The notes: a model not told the origin generated them from the letters alone. Positions 22,175 to 35,454 are shown, counted from the stretch's first letter. The stretch: DNA of 64,000 nt from Hygrophila difformis (GCA_030278955.1 JAOANR010000005.1:29689849-29753848); one strand, 5' to 3'. Numbers and translations are program-made.

Positions 22175-24160
22175 CCATTAGATTTGTTATGTGAAAAACT
22201 GTAAAATTACCTCTAGTGAATCATTGTTGGGAATTCATCCTAGTAGCTCAATTTAACTCCCTTCGTTGATTACTCTCTGCAGCCTTCTGCACCATATGCA
22301 ACCGAAATAAATGGTGCTATCTACGGTGCTGGTGGCTATGATGGGGACTGCAGAATTTTATCCTCTCGGAAAGCCGATTCTTCAAGCTCTGTGATGTAAG
22401 ATTTGAGCTTGATGCATGCCCAGTGTTTAACCTGTCGCAACACGACCTATGTGGGACAGGCTATACTCATGCTACACGAAAGGAGTAATATTTGGAATGT
22501 CACGATCACTACATTCATCCTGATGTAGTGATTGTGCTTCCAATTAGGGTCATTACCAATGCCGCCCATTCCAAATACGTCCAAATTGAAGTTGAACACC
22601 AAAACCCTCATGTTTTCTCCAGCCACTGAAGTTGAACACCAAAACCCTGAATTGGAGGAGTCTTCTCAAATTGAAAGAGATTTGGAATTGCATATCAGAT
22701 GCATGGACATAGGGTCTTTAATAGAGTTGCCCAAGATTCAGGTGCCGTTTTGTCCTCCATCTCCATACCACCCACCAAGGCTTGCCCCTCTGAATGTTCT
22801 ACGGTCCTAGTGCACCCGCTTCCATTTTGACCGCTGAACAATGGGAGGTGGATCGAACCGTCGTCATTACCAATGCCGCCCAGGCCAATGTTGTTGTTAC
22901 AAACGTGGCGACCATGTCGCGGGATGTTGTATTTGGGCAATACCTACAAGTAAACATTACAAAATAATATTAATAACGGCGATCAATACATTTTTGTAAA
23001 GTTAATGCTAATAATATGAATAGTAATAATGAAATTAATACGACTAATACCACTCTGGCCGCCTGAGTTTATATTGTGATCAATCCGCTGCTATCCTTTT
23101 CCCATGGCATCTCGCATTGGCCACTGAACCGCCCAATTTCCTTTGGAATGTCGTGTATGCCCAATTTTCAACTTGCCGCCTCCCCATCCACTATCTTCGG
23201 CAGCTCCTTGTATTCATAGGTCATTCTCAACATTCCGAAAGGAGCAATATTCGGAATGTGACGACCGCAGCATTCACCCTGCTGCGACGCTTGTGATTCC
23301 GAACGTGGCACTCTTACCTATACCTCCCATTCCCCTGAAGTGGAACTGCGAAATGTCGATGTCCCATGTGGCAAAATTTACCCAATCTCCGAAATGACCT
23401 ACAGTTATCATAGCAAACATTGTGCACAATATGATATTAGTACGCGGCCAAATAATAATAATAATAATAACAGTTAAGAAGACGCGCGCTAATTTTCTTT
23501 ATCCAAAGGACATACTTAGTTCTAGATGGACACCACGCTAATGCTTGCCCCTCCGAGTGTGGTCATTGTGGACCTTCCACGGGGATAATGCCGACTTTAA
23601 TTTTTCCTTCATGTCACTCCGATTGTATTTTCCAATACCTCCCATACCAACTGAAATGGATGTACGAACTTGCAACAGTAACCTGTAGTTGAACATACAT
23701 AATATCTAAGCTAATAGGCTTACTAATAATAGTAAAAACTGTGAACGAATATATAAGACAATAACGATAATAATAATAATAATTTACTATAAGAATAGTA
23801 ATTACTGTTGTACCCATTGCAATTCTTCTCCCTATGTTCAACCTCTCTCAACCTCCCTAAACGGAAGGAGTAATATTTGGAATGTCGACTCATAGTGTTT
23901 CTTCTCCCGGTGCCCCTTTATTATGTCGGGCCATAGTGTTTCTTCTCCCTATGCTCAACCTCTCTCAGCCGACTGCTCTCTTTCCTCCATCTCCCTATTC
24001 CCAACCGTTTCATGTGTTTCTACGGTTTCCGGTACACGCGTTGCCAAATCTACCACTAGAATAATTTTCTGAACGGACATTACCAATGCCGCCCAGACCA
24101 AGTGTGACGCGTGTGAGTCGAAGTGTAGCCATTACCAATGCCGCCCAGGCCAATGTTGTC
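21640..24160 (-). repeat. Degenerate repeat cluster encoding GMGGIG(K/N) on the minus strand
   Basis: The plus-strand phrase TTACCAATGCCGCCCATGCC and its variants recurs at 21779, 22011, 22553, 22867, 23314, 23630, 24080 and 24132. On the minus strand these read GMGGIGK, GLGGIGN or similar, resembling the NB-ARC P-loop of plant resistance proteins. Around them recur GGAGTAATATTTGGAATGTC and TTGTGATTCCGAA. The frames between are short and I could not follow an NB-ARC domain past the P-loop, so this may be captured resistance-gene sequence or a satellite that resembles it. Confidence 0.4.
22104..22172. repeat. (AAT)n microsatellite
   Basis: About 23 uninterrupted AAT units inside MULE-1. Confidence 0.95.
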
Positions 24161-24719
24161 TTTTCGAATGCCGCTCATGTCCAATTGTTGTATTTGGACA
24201 ATACCTACAGGTAAACATTACAAAATATTATTAATAATGGCGATCTAAAAAATTTAATTAATATTAATGCTAATAATATGAATAGTAATAATACGAAATC
24301 AGTCACAATAAATTATTGATAATATTATTATCAATATTATCAATAATTATCAATAATTATTAAAAAAAATTAACCATTATTATCAGTAATGGTAACTTAT
24401 TACCATTATTGATAATGGTAAATTAATACTCATAATTTACCATTATTCAATTTATAACAAATTAGTATAATCAATTTACAAATTTAACAAATAATTATTA
24501 TGCTAACGAATAACACATAAATTTAATCAATTACAATTTATTAACAATTAAATTTATTAATAATTATTAACAAAATAAGTATAATAACAAGTTAATAAAT
24601 GAAGAATTTAAATGATTTAAAAACACCCCAAAAAATTTAAATTTAATCAATTAAATGTTTTATTAACAATTAAATTTTAAAAACGCTTTAAGTAATTATT
24701 TAAATGAAATTAAAATAAT

Positions 24720-24900
24720 TAGGACGTGGGCGGGAACCCAAGCGCGGACTCCCAGGGCAGGATCGAGCTCGCACCCACAGAGTCGACGTCGAACCGCGGG
24801 TTCGAACTCGATCCTGGCGGGTCGACGTCGATCCGCTTTAAGTAAACCCTGGGGCCGACTTGTTTTATTTCGAATTCCTAAGTCGACCCCCCCCCACCGA
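24720..24900. repeat. GTCGAC-rich subterminal sequence inside MULE-1
   Basis: This CpG-rich block has AGTCGACGTCGAACC, GGTTCGAACTCGATCC and GGTCGACGTCGATCC words like those in the right subterminal region (35935-36260). It lies directly upstream of the protease gene's first exon, so it probably holds that gene's promoter. It looks like the inner part of the left terminus, separated from the tip by about 4.7 kb of acquired sequence. Confidence 0.55.
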
Positions 24901-24989
24901 CTCACGCTTTCTCTCTCTCACTCTCTCCGGCGATTTTTTGGGTGATTTTAACGGCGACGTTGCGACAGCGGCAGGGGGAATTGTGGACG

Positions 24990-27900
24990 ATGGACGGCGA
25001 GGATGCGGGGGGTGACCTTTCTCGGTGGTTTGTTGTGGAGGACGAGGATGCGGGGGTGCATCCGCTAGACGCTCTCGGCGGCGACGGAGGCTTAAGCGGC
25101 GCCAATGTCGACGCCGCCGGAGATAGAACGGCCGCCGGGCCGGAGGAGCAACGCCCGGCGGCGGCAGTGGGGCCGTCCGGCCACGACCCCGCCAAGGTTA
25201 GCCCTTTTTTTTGTTTTTGTTTAATTATAGCTTTATTTGTTGAATCTCAATATTTAATTGTTTAAATATTATAATGGTTGTTGAACACGGTCAATTATCG
25301 GTTGTTGAATTTGTAATGGTTGTTTAAACTAGTAGATTACTCTTAGTTTACTCGTTCATTTAAAATCGTAGATTCGTCTAATTGTTTAATCTCTATAATT
25401 CATTGTTTAATTTTGTACCCTACGCTGTACACATTATTGATTTTTGTTAAATATTGGTTGTTGAATTTTTAACCCTAACAGCTTTAAACCCTAATCACTG
25501 AACCGTAAACCTTTAGGCCATAAACATTATTATAATATTATTAATTATTATATTATCAAATGTAATATTATTGTTAATTCGAAAATAATAAATATTATAA
25601 TATTACACACTATGAAATAATTAACCCTTAAAACCTTGTAATTTTGAACCCTAAACCCTTAAAACCCTTACATACCCTAAACCCTTTAAACCCTAACATG
25701 TAAATCCTTTAATTAATAATTATTATAATATTATTGTTAATTCGAAAATAATAAATATTATAATATTACACACTATGAAATAATTAACCCTTAAAACCTT
25801 GTAATTTTGAACCCTAAACCCTTAAAACCCTTACATACCCTAAACCCTTTAAACCCTAACATGTAAATCCTTTAATTAATAGTTATTATAATATTATTGT
25901 TAATTCGAAAATAATAAATATTATAATATTACACACTATGAAATAATTAACCCTTAAAACCTTGTAATTTTGAACCCTAAACCCTTAAAACCCTTACATA
26001 CCCTAAACCCTTTAAACCCTAACATGTAAATCCTTTAATTAATAATTATTATAATATTATTGTTAATTCGAAAATAATACTAATATTATAATATTACACA
26101 CTATGAAATAATTAACCCTTAAAACCTTGTAATTTTGAACCCTAAACCCTTAAAACCCTTACATACCCTAAACCCTTTAAACCCTAACATGTAAATCCTT
26201 TAATTAATAATTATTATAATATTATTGTTAATTCGAAAATAATACTAAATATTATAATATTACACACTATGAAATATTTAACCCTTTAAACCCTTGTAAT
26301 TTTGAACCCTAAACCCTTAAAACCCTTACATACCCTAAACCCTTTAAACCCTAACATGTAAATCCTTTAATTAATAATTATTATAATATTATTGTTAATT
26401 CGAAAATAATACTAAATATTATAATATTACACACTATGAAATATTTAACCCTTTAAACCCTTGTAATTTTGAACCCTAAACCCTTAAAACCCTTACATAC
26501 CCTAAACCCTTTAAACCCTAACATGTAAATCCTTTAATTAATAATTATTATAATATTATTGTTAATTCGAAAATAATAAATATTATAATATTACACACTA
26601 TGAAATAATTAACCCTTAAAACCTTGTAATTTTGAACCCTAAACCCTTAAAACCCTTACATACCCTAAACCCTTTAAACCCTAACATGTAAATCCTTTAA
26701 TTAATAATTATTATAATATTATTGTTAATTCGAAAATAATACTAAATATTATAATATTACACACTATGAAATATTTAACCCTTTAAACCCTTGTAATTTT
26801 GAACCCTAAACCCTTAAAACCCTTACATACCCTAAACCCTTTAAACCCTAACATGTAAATCCTTTAATTAATAATTATTATAATATTATTGTTAATTCGA
26901 AAATAATAAATATTATAATATTACACACTATGAAATAATTAACCCTTAAAACCTTGTAATTTTGAACCCTAAACCCTTAAAACCCTTACATACCCTAAAC
27001 CCTTTAAACCCTAACATGTAAATCCTTTAATTAATAATTATTATAATATTATTGTTAATTCGAAAATAATACTAAATATTATAATATTACACACTATGAA
27101 ATATTTAACCCTTTAAACCCTTGTAATTTTGAACCCTAAACCCTTAAAACCCTTACATACCCTAAACCCTTTAAACCCTAACATGTAAATCCTTTAATTA
27201 ATAATTATTATAATATTATTGTTAATTCGAAAATAATAAATATGAGTATAATATTACACACTATCAAATATTTAACCCTTTAAACCCTTGTAATTTTGAA
27301 CCCTAAACCCTAAACCTTAAATATGAAACTATTAACCATTACTAAAGGAGGTTCTTAATCATTTTATAAACATTAGGGAGATTGGTGGTTCGTGAGACCC
27401 AAGTGCCAAAATTCGTCCCCGCATTTGTTGTTATACACACGGCAGGCGACTGTTGTCCCCCTGATACAGAGCGTACTTGAGGAGGCGGATCCTGAGGGGT
27501 TGGCGGAGCTGCGGGGATCATGTTTGGGACACTATTTTCGCCCTGATTGGTGGCGTGGGTCTGTTTCTGGCCTTGCGCTGAACGAGCTTTTAGCGCGCGA
27601 GGTTGTATTCCATGAGCCGGTTGCCGACCAGCTCTGGACCACGGGGAGTGATGATTTCATAACCTTCAGGGTGGGCGACACATTCATTCAGTATGGGCGA
27701 CAGCAGCATGCCATGTATACGGGGCTCCGTTTTTCTCCGACTACGGATGTCGACATTTCTGGGCGTGTGTCGCTTCCATCGGATAGCGTTCGAATGCGGT
27801 ACCGCCAGCTATTTAAGGCGAAGATACCGGTGTGGAGGAGAAAGTTTGAGAAGGAGCAGGCGTTCAGGTATAACTTCTAATCACAATTTGATATAATAAG

Positions 27901-30900
27901 TATAAATTTCCTAACATGTATATGTTGTTCAGAGAAAGAAAAATATACTCCCTCCCTGATAGTAAACTTGTCCTTTTCCCGTCAGGGACCGGCCGGGCGA
28001 TGTTCTGAAGGTTGCGAGGGTGCTGACCGCGTTCCATCTGGTGTTTGGGCATGATCCGCGAGCACGCCAGCCGGAGGATTGGATGTGGCGGTTGGTAGAG
28101 GACACAGAGGCATGGGAGCGGTTCCCTTGGGGACTTTTGTCATGGCAGGTCATGCGCGGATATATCAGACAGTTCCCACGGTGTAGGTACAAACACCGTG
28201 ACTCCGTGCACCTATACGGGCCCAGCTACGCGATGTGGGTAAGTATGCCAACACAATCTAGTGTATATGTATATTAGGTTTTCCACATAGGTGCTAGTAA
28301 ACCCCTAAACCCTTAAATTTGTGTTTTGTCAGATCTGGGCGGTTGAGTCGATCCCACCGCTCCGTACGTGGGCGAGGGGCAAGTATTTTGATGAGCCCGC
28401 TCTACAGCAGCCGCGGATGACACGATGGTTGTTCGATTCCAATTGGTCGCAGTACACATGGTCGCATGTGTACAACGTTCCGGTGAGTGTCATAATTTGT
28501 TGTTAACAATTATAAATCTTTATTATATGCAACCATACTGCTGTAACCCTTGATTACTGATTCATTATGCATGTTATGTGCAGGACCCTTATATTACTGA
28601 GGTTATGCTGCCGGCCGAGGTTGAGCTGCGACAGCCTTATATGGCTGACACGGACGTCGTTGTCCCACGCAGCTTGGTCTGGATTCCGTTCATCAAGCGG
28701 AAGCGTGCGGCACCGTCAGGTGGCAAGGGCGGTAAGAAGAAGAAGTCCAAGAAGACTGCAGGTACGGACCGGGAGCTTTCCCCCCAATCTGGATCGGACG
28801 ATAGTCCATCCGGCAGTGACGCGCATGGAGTCGCCGACACCGAGCCGCAGTGTGCATCTGAGCCCGTGGACCCTATCCCGGAGCACGACCCAGCCGGCCA
28901 GAGTGTACCACAGCAGGCACAGGACCAGGGCTATCAGGCATTGATCGCTGCGTTCACTGAGATCGTGGCACAGTCCGAGCGACGCATTATCGACGACGCC
29001 GAGCGTCGGCACGCCGCGGCTGCCAGGCGGACGGAGGAGCTTATCGATTCGGCGGTGGAGCGCATGCGCGGTGAGGTTCAGCGGTCAGTGACCACATTCA
29101 TACAGGGGTATATACGTGACCGCCGGGCGCCCACTCCAGGCCAGCAGGGGCATGCGAGAGTTGTCCGTGAGGGACATGGAGGATCATCGAGCCAGGACCA
29201 GGTGCGAGGTACCCCTGACGTTAGCGAGCGGGATCCACTGCAGGAGGTACGGGAGGTCCCGCAGAGAGTGCCGCGTGTGTCGTCAGAGTCGTTAGACGTG
29301 AGCGGCTCACCATCACATGGGCCGACAGATCCACACACCCCACAGACGTGCGCACCCCAGGCCACCTCCGAGGGCACAGTTCACACGGTGACACGACACC
29401 CAGGTTATTTTCCAAAACCTAAACACTTTTTTTATCAAGGGAGTCTACTTACGGTTGATCTTCATACCTGATATATGTTTAACACAATGTGCAGGTGATT
29501 CACCAAGGATTCACGCGACTGATCCACGCACGCCCCAGACCTGCGCCGACCCTGCCACATCTGAGCCTGAGGGGCCAGTTCCGACGCCAATACCTGACCC
29601 AGGTTTGATTGCGAAACTATTTATTTTTTCTGTAAACCCCAGGGCTGTTGTAGTCATTGATATGCATACATGATATATGTTTTCCACTAATGTCTAGGCG
29701 CATCCACACGACCAGCGATCGATCCACGCGCGCCACAGACCGACGCGGACCCTGCCACTACTGAAAGGGCGGTTCACACGCCAATACCGGGCGAGACGGT
29801 TCCCGCGTCGAGTATACACCCGACCCACGGCCCCACAGGTATTACTATTTTGATTTCCCAGTATCACCATCATTGTTTGATGTGTGACTCCAGACAATGA
29901 ACATATAATCTTTTTTTTTTATAGTGACACCCGACTCCCGACTGCACCCACAGCACGATGATATTGTCACTGTCCGGCCGCGTGGATCGGCTGAAAGATC
30001 GAGGTTCCGCGTGCGACGGCCCTTCAAGTTGTCGCATCGTTTATTAAGCCCATTCATGCCACTGGTCCGCAGGCGCCGCACGGCAAAGGAGCAGGACTTT
30101 TATACCTATACCCTCGAGGATCCACATGCCGCACCGTACGTGGTTCTAAATACTAAACCATTTAATTTTTTCAGTCTCTCTTAACAATCGTGTATTAACT
30201 GTTGGTTGGTGATAGGTTGAACGTGGGGGGATGGGTACTAGCTGGACCAGCTTTCTTCAAGACGTGGCTCAACATCAAATCGTTTCTCGAAGACCAGGTA
30301 TGTATTTCTAATGAAGTATTTTGTTTACGGGTTGATTTTTATATATATTTAAGATAACTGTAAAATAACATTTCATACGTTTCTGGTTCAGCACATAGAT
30401 GCGTATCTGGGGATCTTGCAGTACGATCCTGGCTGGCTCGGCGTCATCCCCCGCCCGGGTCACACGTACGCCATCATGGATGTCGACTTTCTGGTGGGTC
30501 TCCTAGCCTGCACCCACTTCACATTCTACTACGTATTCTTTCTTCGTAATTTTCAAATATCGTAATTGATTTTATTTTAATCACATCAGTCCGGCCTGCT
30601 ACGCGAGTGTTGGGACGTGGCCAACCGTCAAGTCTGTTTCACGAGGTCCCAGGTCAGACACTTCAGTCTATACGTCACTGGGTGTAAGCCTTCTTGGGGG
30701 TCCACAGCACACTGGACCGAGTTAGACGAGGTATGTGGAATACATGTTTGGGTATCTTTGTCGTTAGTGATAAAATAACTCGCCCTATCATTGTACCACG
30801 TCTTCTTGTTGCCCGTACAGGTTATATGTCCGTACAACCCAGGGGGTCACTGGGCCATCGTACGGTTGCGGTTCAAGGACCGGCTCATTGTCCTGCACGA

Positions 30901-31306
30901 CAGTCTAGTCGCGGTCCGTGGTTTACACCCCGAGAGAGAGACTGACCGCCTTCAGAAGATGTGGCCATTGCAGAAGATCATGCCGGAGTTGTTAGGCCGT
31001 ACTGGTTGCTATGGACCGGATTTCGATTATACCAGGGCCAGTCAATGGGACTTCAGGTTCGCTCCTGAGAGCGAAGTGATCGACCAGAAAGACGGCGTCT
31101 CGTGCGGACCCATAGCGTTGTTCACAGCAGCAGCTATCGTACGCGGGGGCTTCCCTCGGCCGCCCTTTCCAGATGCAGGCACGATGCGACAGGCACAGGC
31201 CTTCGACGTGTGGCGCTTTAGTGCTGACTGGGACCAGGGCCCTTGTCGTACCACTGATGCTCCACCGCCCGCCGAGTTTGACCTCGATGATGGCACGCCG
31301 CCCTGA
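24990..31306 (+). CDS. DUF1985 / C48 (Ulp1-like) protease gene of MULE-1, 12 exons
   Basis: Deduced exons: 24990-25196, 27377-27867, 27986-28238, 28333-28482, 28584-29403, 29495-29602, 29698-29838, 29925-30135, 30216-30297, 30392-30493, 30590-30730, 30821-31306. All junctions are GT-AG and phases match, giving 3192 nt, about 1063 residues, with no internal stop. Residues 70-370 resemble DUF1985 (DFITFRVGDTFIQYGRQQHA, then YTGLRF). Exon 5 has a basic tract (KRKRAAPSGGKGGKKKKSKK) that may localise it to the nucleus, and a charged helical stretch. Exons 5 (end), 6 and 7 repeat a DPRTPQTCADPATSE-type module. Exon 12 is a C48 peptidase: GGHW (His912), LHDS (Asp929, 17 residues on as in Ulp1), Q991 and GVSCG (Cys997). 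Ulp1 enzymes remove SUMO; that activity is inferred. Exon 1 is the least certain. Confidence 0.85.
25555..27310. repeat. Telomere-motif minisatellite, about 11 units of 163-167 bp
   Basis: Direct tandem repeats in intron 1 of the protease gene. The word ATTCGAAAATAAT recurs at about 25577, 25740, 25903, 26066, 26231, 26398, 26565, 26728, 26895, 27058 and 27225. Each unit joins an AT-rich half to a half carrying CCCTAAACCC and ACCCTAAACCCTTTAAACCC, close to the plant telomere repeat CCCTAAA. Two unit types occur: A (GAAATAATTAACCCTTAAAACC) and B (GAAATATTTAACCC, about 4 bp longer). The last half of the array alternates A-B-A-B. Confidence 0.93.
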
Positions 31307-31481
31307 GTTTTACGTTTTTTTCTGCCTGATCACCTTATGTATACCGACTACTGCTCCCTTATGCACATTTTGATCCACACTTATCACCTTGAGTTTTTAT
31401 TGATCTTATCGTGCCATTGAATTATAATAACAATAATAACAGTAACATATGACCGTCCCATTAATAACAGTTACATACACC

Positions 31482-34160
31482 CTAATAATAATAAGGAGCA
31501 GGCCCGTTTAGGTCAAAACTAAAGTTGGAATTGCAACAGTTCGTCGCATCATGCCCCTCGCCGCCACATGATGCACATATCTGGGGTGTGGACGGTCCAT
31601 ACTCAGATGGTCCAGCGCGATCGGGATTGGGGCCCGGACATCTCTTCCAATTATGGCCCACTAAGCCGCACGACCTGCACCTCTGTCGCCTTCTCGACCT
31701 GCGCGCTCCTTCCGGCCCGGATGGAATTCGACTTTCTTTTGGCCGACCGGCCTGCCTCGGGCAATCTGGCGGCAGGCACGTTGCACTAGCAATCCGGGTC
31801 GGTAAAATCCAGTCGTTCGGGTGCGGCATCGGATAAACTCTTGGTGTCCATGCGCGGACAAGCACCGAACGCTTGTAGTGGGGGGACGCATATGCGGTCT
31901 GCTCTTGATTCAAGGATCTGCAGTTATATGCAACCAATGTCAAACAGACAATGCCCGAGATAGCTCACTACATTTAAAAATTTAATCTTACGCCTAATAT
32001 CGGCGGGCACCTGATCGCTGCTGCTGCGTGGTGGCACGGTATGAGATTTTGTTGGAACCTCTGGCACGTGCATGTCTTCGTCGCCAGGTCCACTATGTAC
32101 GCCTTGCCGTTTTGCTCCACGTTGTACTCACAATTCTTATTTGTATCCTTCACTCTCAGGGTCGCTCCCTCATTTATCGACTTCATCAGCTCCAAATGTG
32201 CCCAATCAGTCAACACGAGCGTTTTGCTGACCGCGTCATTGTGCCTCGCCGAGAACCATTCTGCTATGGTTGCACGAATTACGTCGAGCATTGAGGACAC
32301 AGGTAACCTTCGTGCCCACCTCAAGCGCCTGTTCATACTCTCCACGGCATTCGTCGTCATCATGTCATAACGACGGACCGGACACTTCACGCGTGCAAAC
32401 TTTGCTTCCCCGACTTTCTCTATGAGATGCTTGTATGCACCCGGAAACTGCTGCTTCAGGGTATCCATGTGTCGGTTGTAATCGGCAGTCTTGAATGCAT
32501 AAGCGGCTTCAGTGAACAAGTCGGTCGCTCGAGTGCCATACTTCTGTAGATTGGACTTGATGTGCACGCAACATAGGACGTGGTGGGCTTGCGGTAACAC
32601 CTGCGCAATCGCAGCTCTAATGGACTTATGACCGTCCGACACTATCAAAACATCTTTCTGCAAGTTTAGTGCCCGGTGTAACTGCAATAGAAACCACCGC
32701 CACGTTTCATTCGATTCGGTTGGCCCAACAGCAAATGCGAGCGGGAACAAATTGTTGTTGCCGTCTTTCGTCACGGCCACAAACAGTGTACCCCTGTACT
32801 TTCCCTTTAAATGTGTCCCATCAATTGCTATGAAAGGCCTCATCAGTGGCCACCCCGCAATAGAGGCACCGAGTGCGAAGAAGGCCATCCCGAATTTCCC
32901 ATCCCCATCCAGAACGTAATCCGTAATGGTTTTCTCGTTCGTCTCCTCCAGCATGTGTAAGTACGAAGGGATCATCTTAAATGACTCATCGTGATCGCCA
33001 AAAATTGAGCAGATTGCGTGGTTTCTTATCTTCCGGGCCATTTCTATCGAGATATTAACGCCCTTACGCTGCAGCTTAGCCTGGATCATCACAGGATCTA
33101 GCGTCTTCTCCTCGACAACTATTTCCGATGCATAATAGCTGCCCAAATGTCTCGAGGGGAGTGTCGTCGGTTGTGGCCTGTCTGGGTCTGCGCTGCAAGA
33201 ATGCGGAACCAATTTGTACACCTTCCAAAGCGATGCCGTTCCACTTGCTCGCATCTCAAATTCGCAATCTTCAACCTTACACCTCACCCAGTACCTCTCC
33301 TTATCCGACTTCCACGTGCGCATACCACACCGGGCAGCCACAAGATATTTTGTCAGCATCGCTTGCAACTTCGCCTTCGTTGCGAACATTGAGCCGACCG
33401 CGAATGATGAATCCACAGTATCGTCAACGTGCTCATCGACCAGCCTTTCGGGTAAGTCAAAGTGTGGCCGAGGGAGGTTCCACATCCCATGACTCATATC
33501 CGGGACAGTGTATACTTCTTCTGTCCTCGTCCAACGTGGATTATGACCAGCTTGCAGCCCTGGACGCCCCTCCCTCTCGATCCGTTCTTGATTCCGCTCT
33601 GTATCTCGCACAATACTGTAATAGTACTGAAAATCTCCCCAAGTCATGGGCATACGAAGCTCATCCTCACTCTCCGATCCCGAGCTACTTTCTTCAGCAC
33701 GGTCTGCATGACCATCGACCTCCAACCGCTCGGTCACTACTGCATCTCCGCATACATTCTCCACCGGCTCCGGCACATCTTTGATCCGCAACTGCCTTCC
33801 TCCTCCATGTGCTACACCGCGCCCATATCCTGCAAAATTACCCATACCGCTACTTCCGTCCACATTTCCCCGTACCACTCCGTACCCGTGGCTGCTCCCA
33901 GCTACATTTTCATTCCCGTATATATTTATTGTCGGTGTCGGGCCAAATATGTTGTCCATCACGCTTCCAGAATGTAGCTCAACGTACGACATGGTTCTTT
34001 GCGCGTCGTAGTTAGTTGAGTTCTGTGTCTCTTGTATCCCTTCAATTCCCAATAATATCTCAAACTTATAGAAAATACTGATGGGGTTAAGCGTTAACTG
34101 AGTACTATGGATACCAAGTAATCTCATGTAATGCAGCGTTAACATTTTTAAATTATTCAT
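31482..34160 (-). CDS. MULE transposase (MuDR family), two exons
   Basis: Catalyses cut-and-paste transposition of MULE-1. Exon 1 is 34160-31992 and exon 2 is 31898-31482. The intron starts GTAAGA and ends AGCAG, and the phase is kept, giving about 861 residues. In exon 1 numbering a MuDR DNA-binding region lies at about 258-340. The DDE core has Asp447 (FIAIDGTHLKG), Asp509 (VSDGHKSI) and Glu607 (NAVESMNRRL). A SWIM finger is at 697-711 (CTC ... CHH). Exon 2 has a Pro-rich link and two CCHC knuckles, CRSCGLVGHNWKRC and CASCGGEGHDATNC. The N-terminus is acidic and Gly-rich. The start could instead be the ATG at 33992 (MSYVELHSG). It converges on the protease gene, whose stop is only 175 bp away. 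Confidence 0.9.
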
Positions 34161-34309
34161 ATTACGATGGATTTACGCAGCATTGCAAAATAAAACTTAC
34201 GGTTTCGGCCTTGCTCTTCCTCGTCGTGTGGATGCCACTCGCCCTGGTACCATGTGCTACCGGTCAGTGACTCCCAGAATGACATTGCTACGTTTAGTCA
34301 ATCACCCAC

Positions 34310-35202
34310 ACCTAATAACACATAAATTAACAATAATAATATTAGTAATATTACTACTAATAATAAATAATATTATTACCAATAATATTAATAATAGTAA
34401 TATAATTAGTTATAATAATAATACTAATAATAATATAAATAATTAATAATATTACAAATAATAGTAATAATACTAATAATAATAATATTAAATTATAACC
34501 GAATTCAATAACCGACTTCAATAAAGAAAATAATAATGCTGATAAAAAAATAATAATAACATTAATAATAACAATAAGAATAAATTAATAATAACAACAG
34601 TAATAAAAATAATAATACTTATTAATAGTAATAATAATAATAATAGTAATAAAATTAATAGTAATAAATAATATATTATAACTGTTATAATAATAATAAA
34701 TAATTATACTTAATATTAGTAATAAATAATAATAATAATAATAGTAATAAATAATATATTAAACTGTTATAATAATAATAAATAATTATACTTAATAATA
34801 GTAATAAATAATAATAATAGTAATAATAATAATAATTAATAGTAGTAATAAAAATAATAGTAATAAATGATAATATTATGACTGTTATAATAATAATAAT
34901 TATTAGTACTTAATAATACTAATAAAAAATAATAACATTAATAATAACGATAAATAAATAATAATAATAATAATAGTAATAAGAGTAATAAAAATAATAA
35001 TACTTATTATAATAGTAATATTCATAAAAACAATAACAATTATAAATAAATAAATACTAATAATAATATTAGTCCTACCAATGAAATAAATAATAATAAT
35101 AATAATAATACTAATAATCCTAATAATAAATACTAATAACAGTTAAATAATACTATTAAATAATAATACTAATATTACTCCTACCCTAAACCGAAATAAA
35201 AC

Positions 35203-35265
<63 letters not shown>

Positions 35266-35354
35266 TAGTATCAATAATAAATAATACTAATAATAAATAC
35301 GAATAACATTTAATTAATGCTATTAAATAATAATAATACTAATAATAAATAAAT

Positions 35355-35385
<31 letters not shown>

Positions 35386-35401
35386 CAGTTAAAATAAATA
35401 A

Positions 35402-35454
<53 letters not shown>

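Noticed and set aside
25555..27310. CCCTAAA-rich array as a true telomere or chromosome end
   Set aside because: It has 165-bp units, not pure 7-bp repeats, and lies in an intron with coding exons on both sides.
27945..27985. CTCCCTCCCTG in intron 2 of the protease gene as a MITE end
   Set aside because: No matching inverted end follows, and the intron is only 118 bp.
33128..34011. Long plus-strand frames opposite the transposase
   Set aside because: They are antisense shadows of the MULE transposase, which has clear DDE, MuDR and SWIM motifs.
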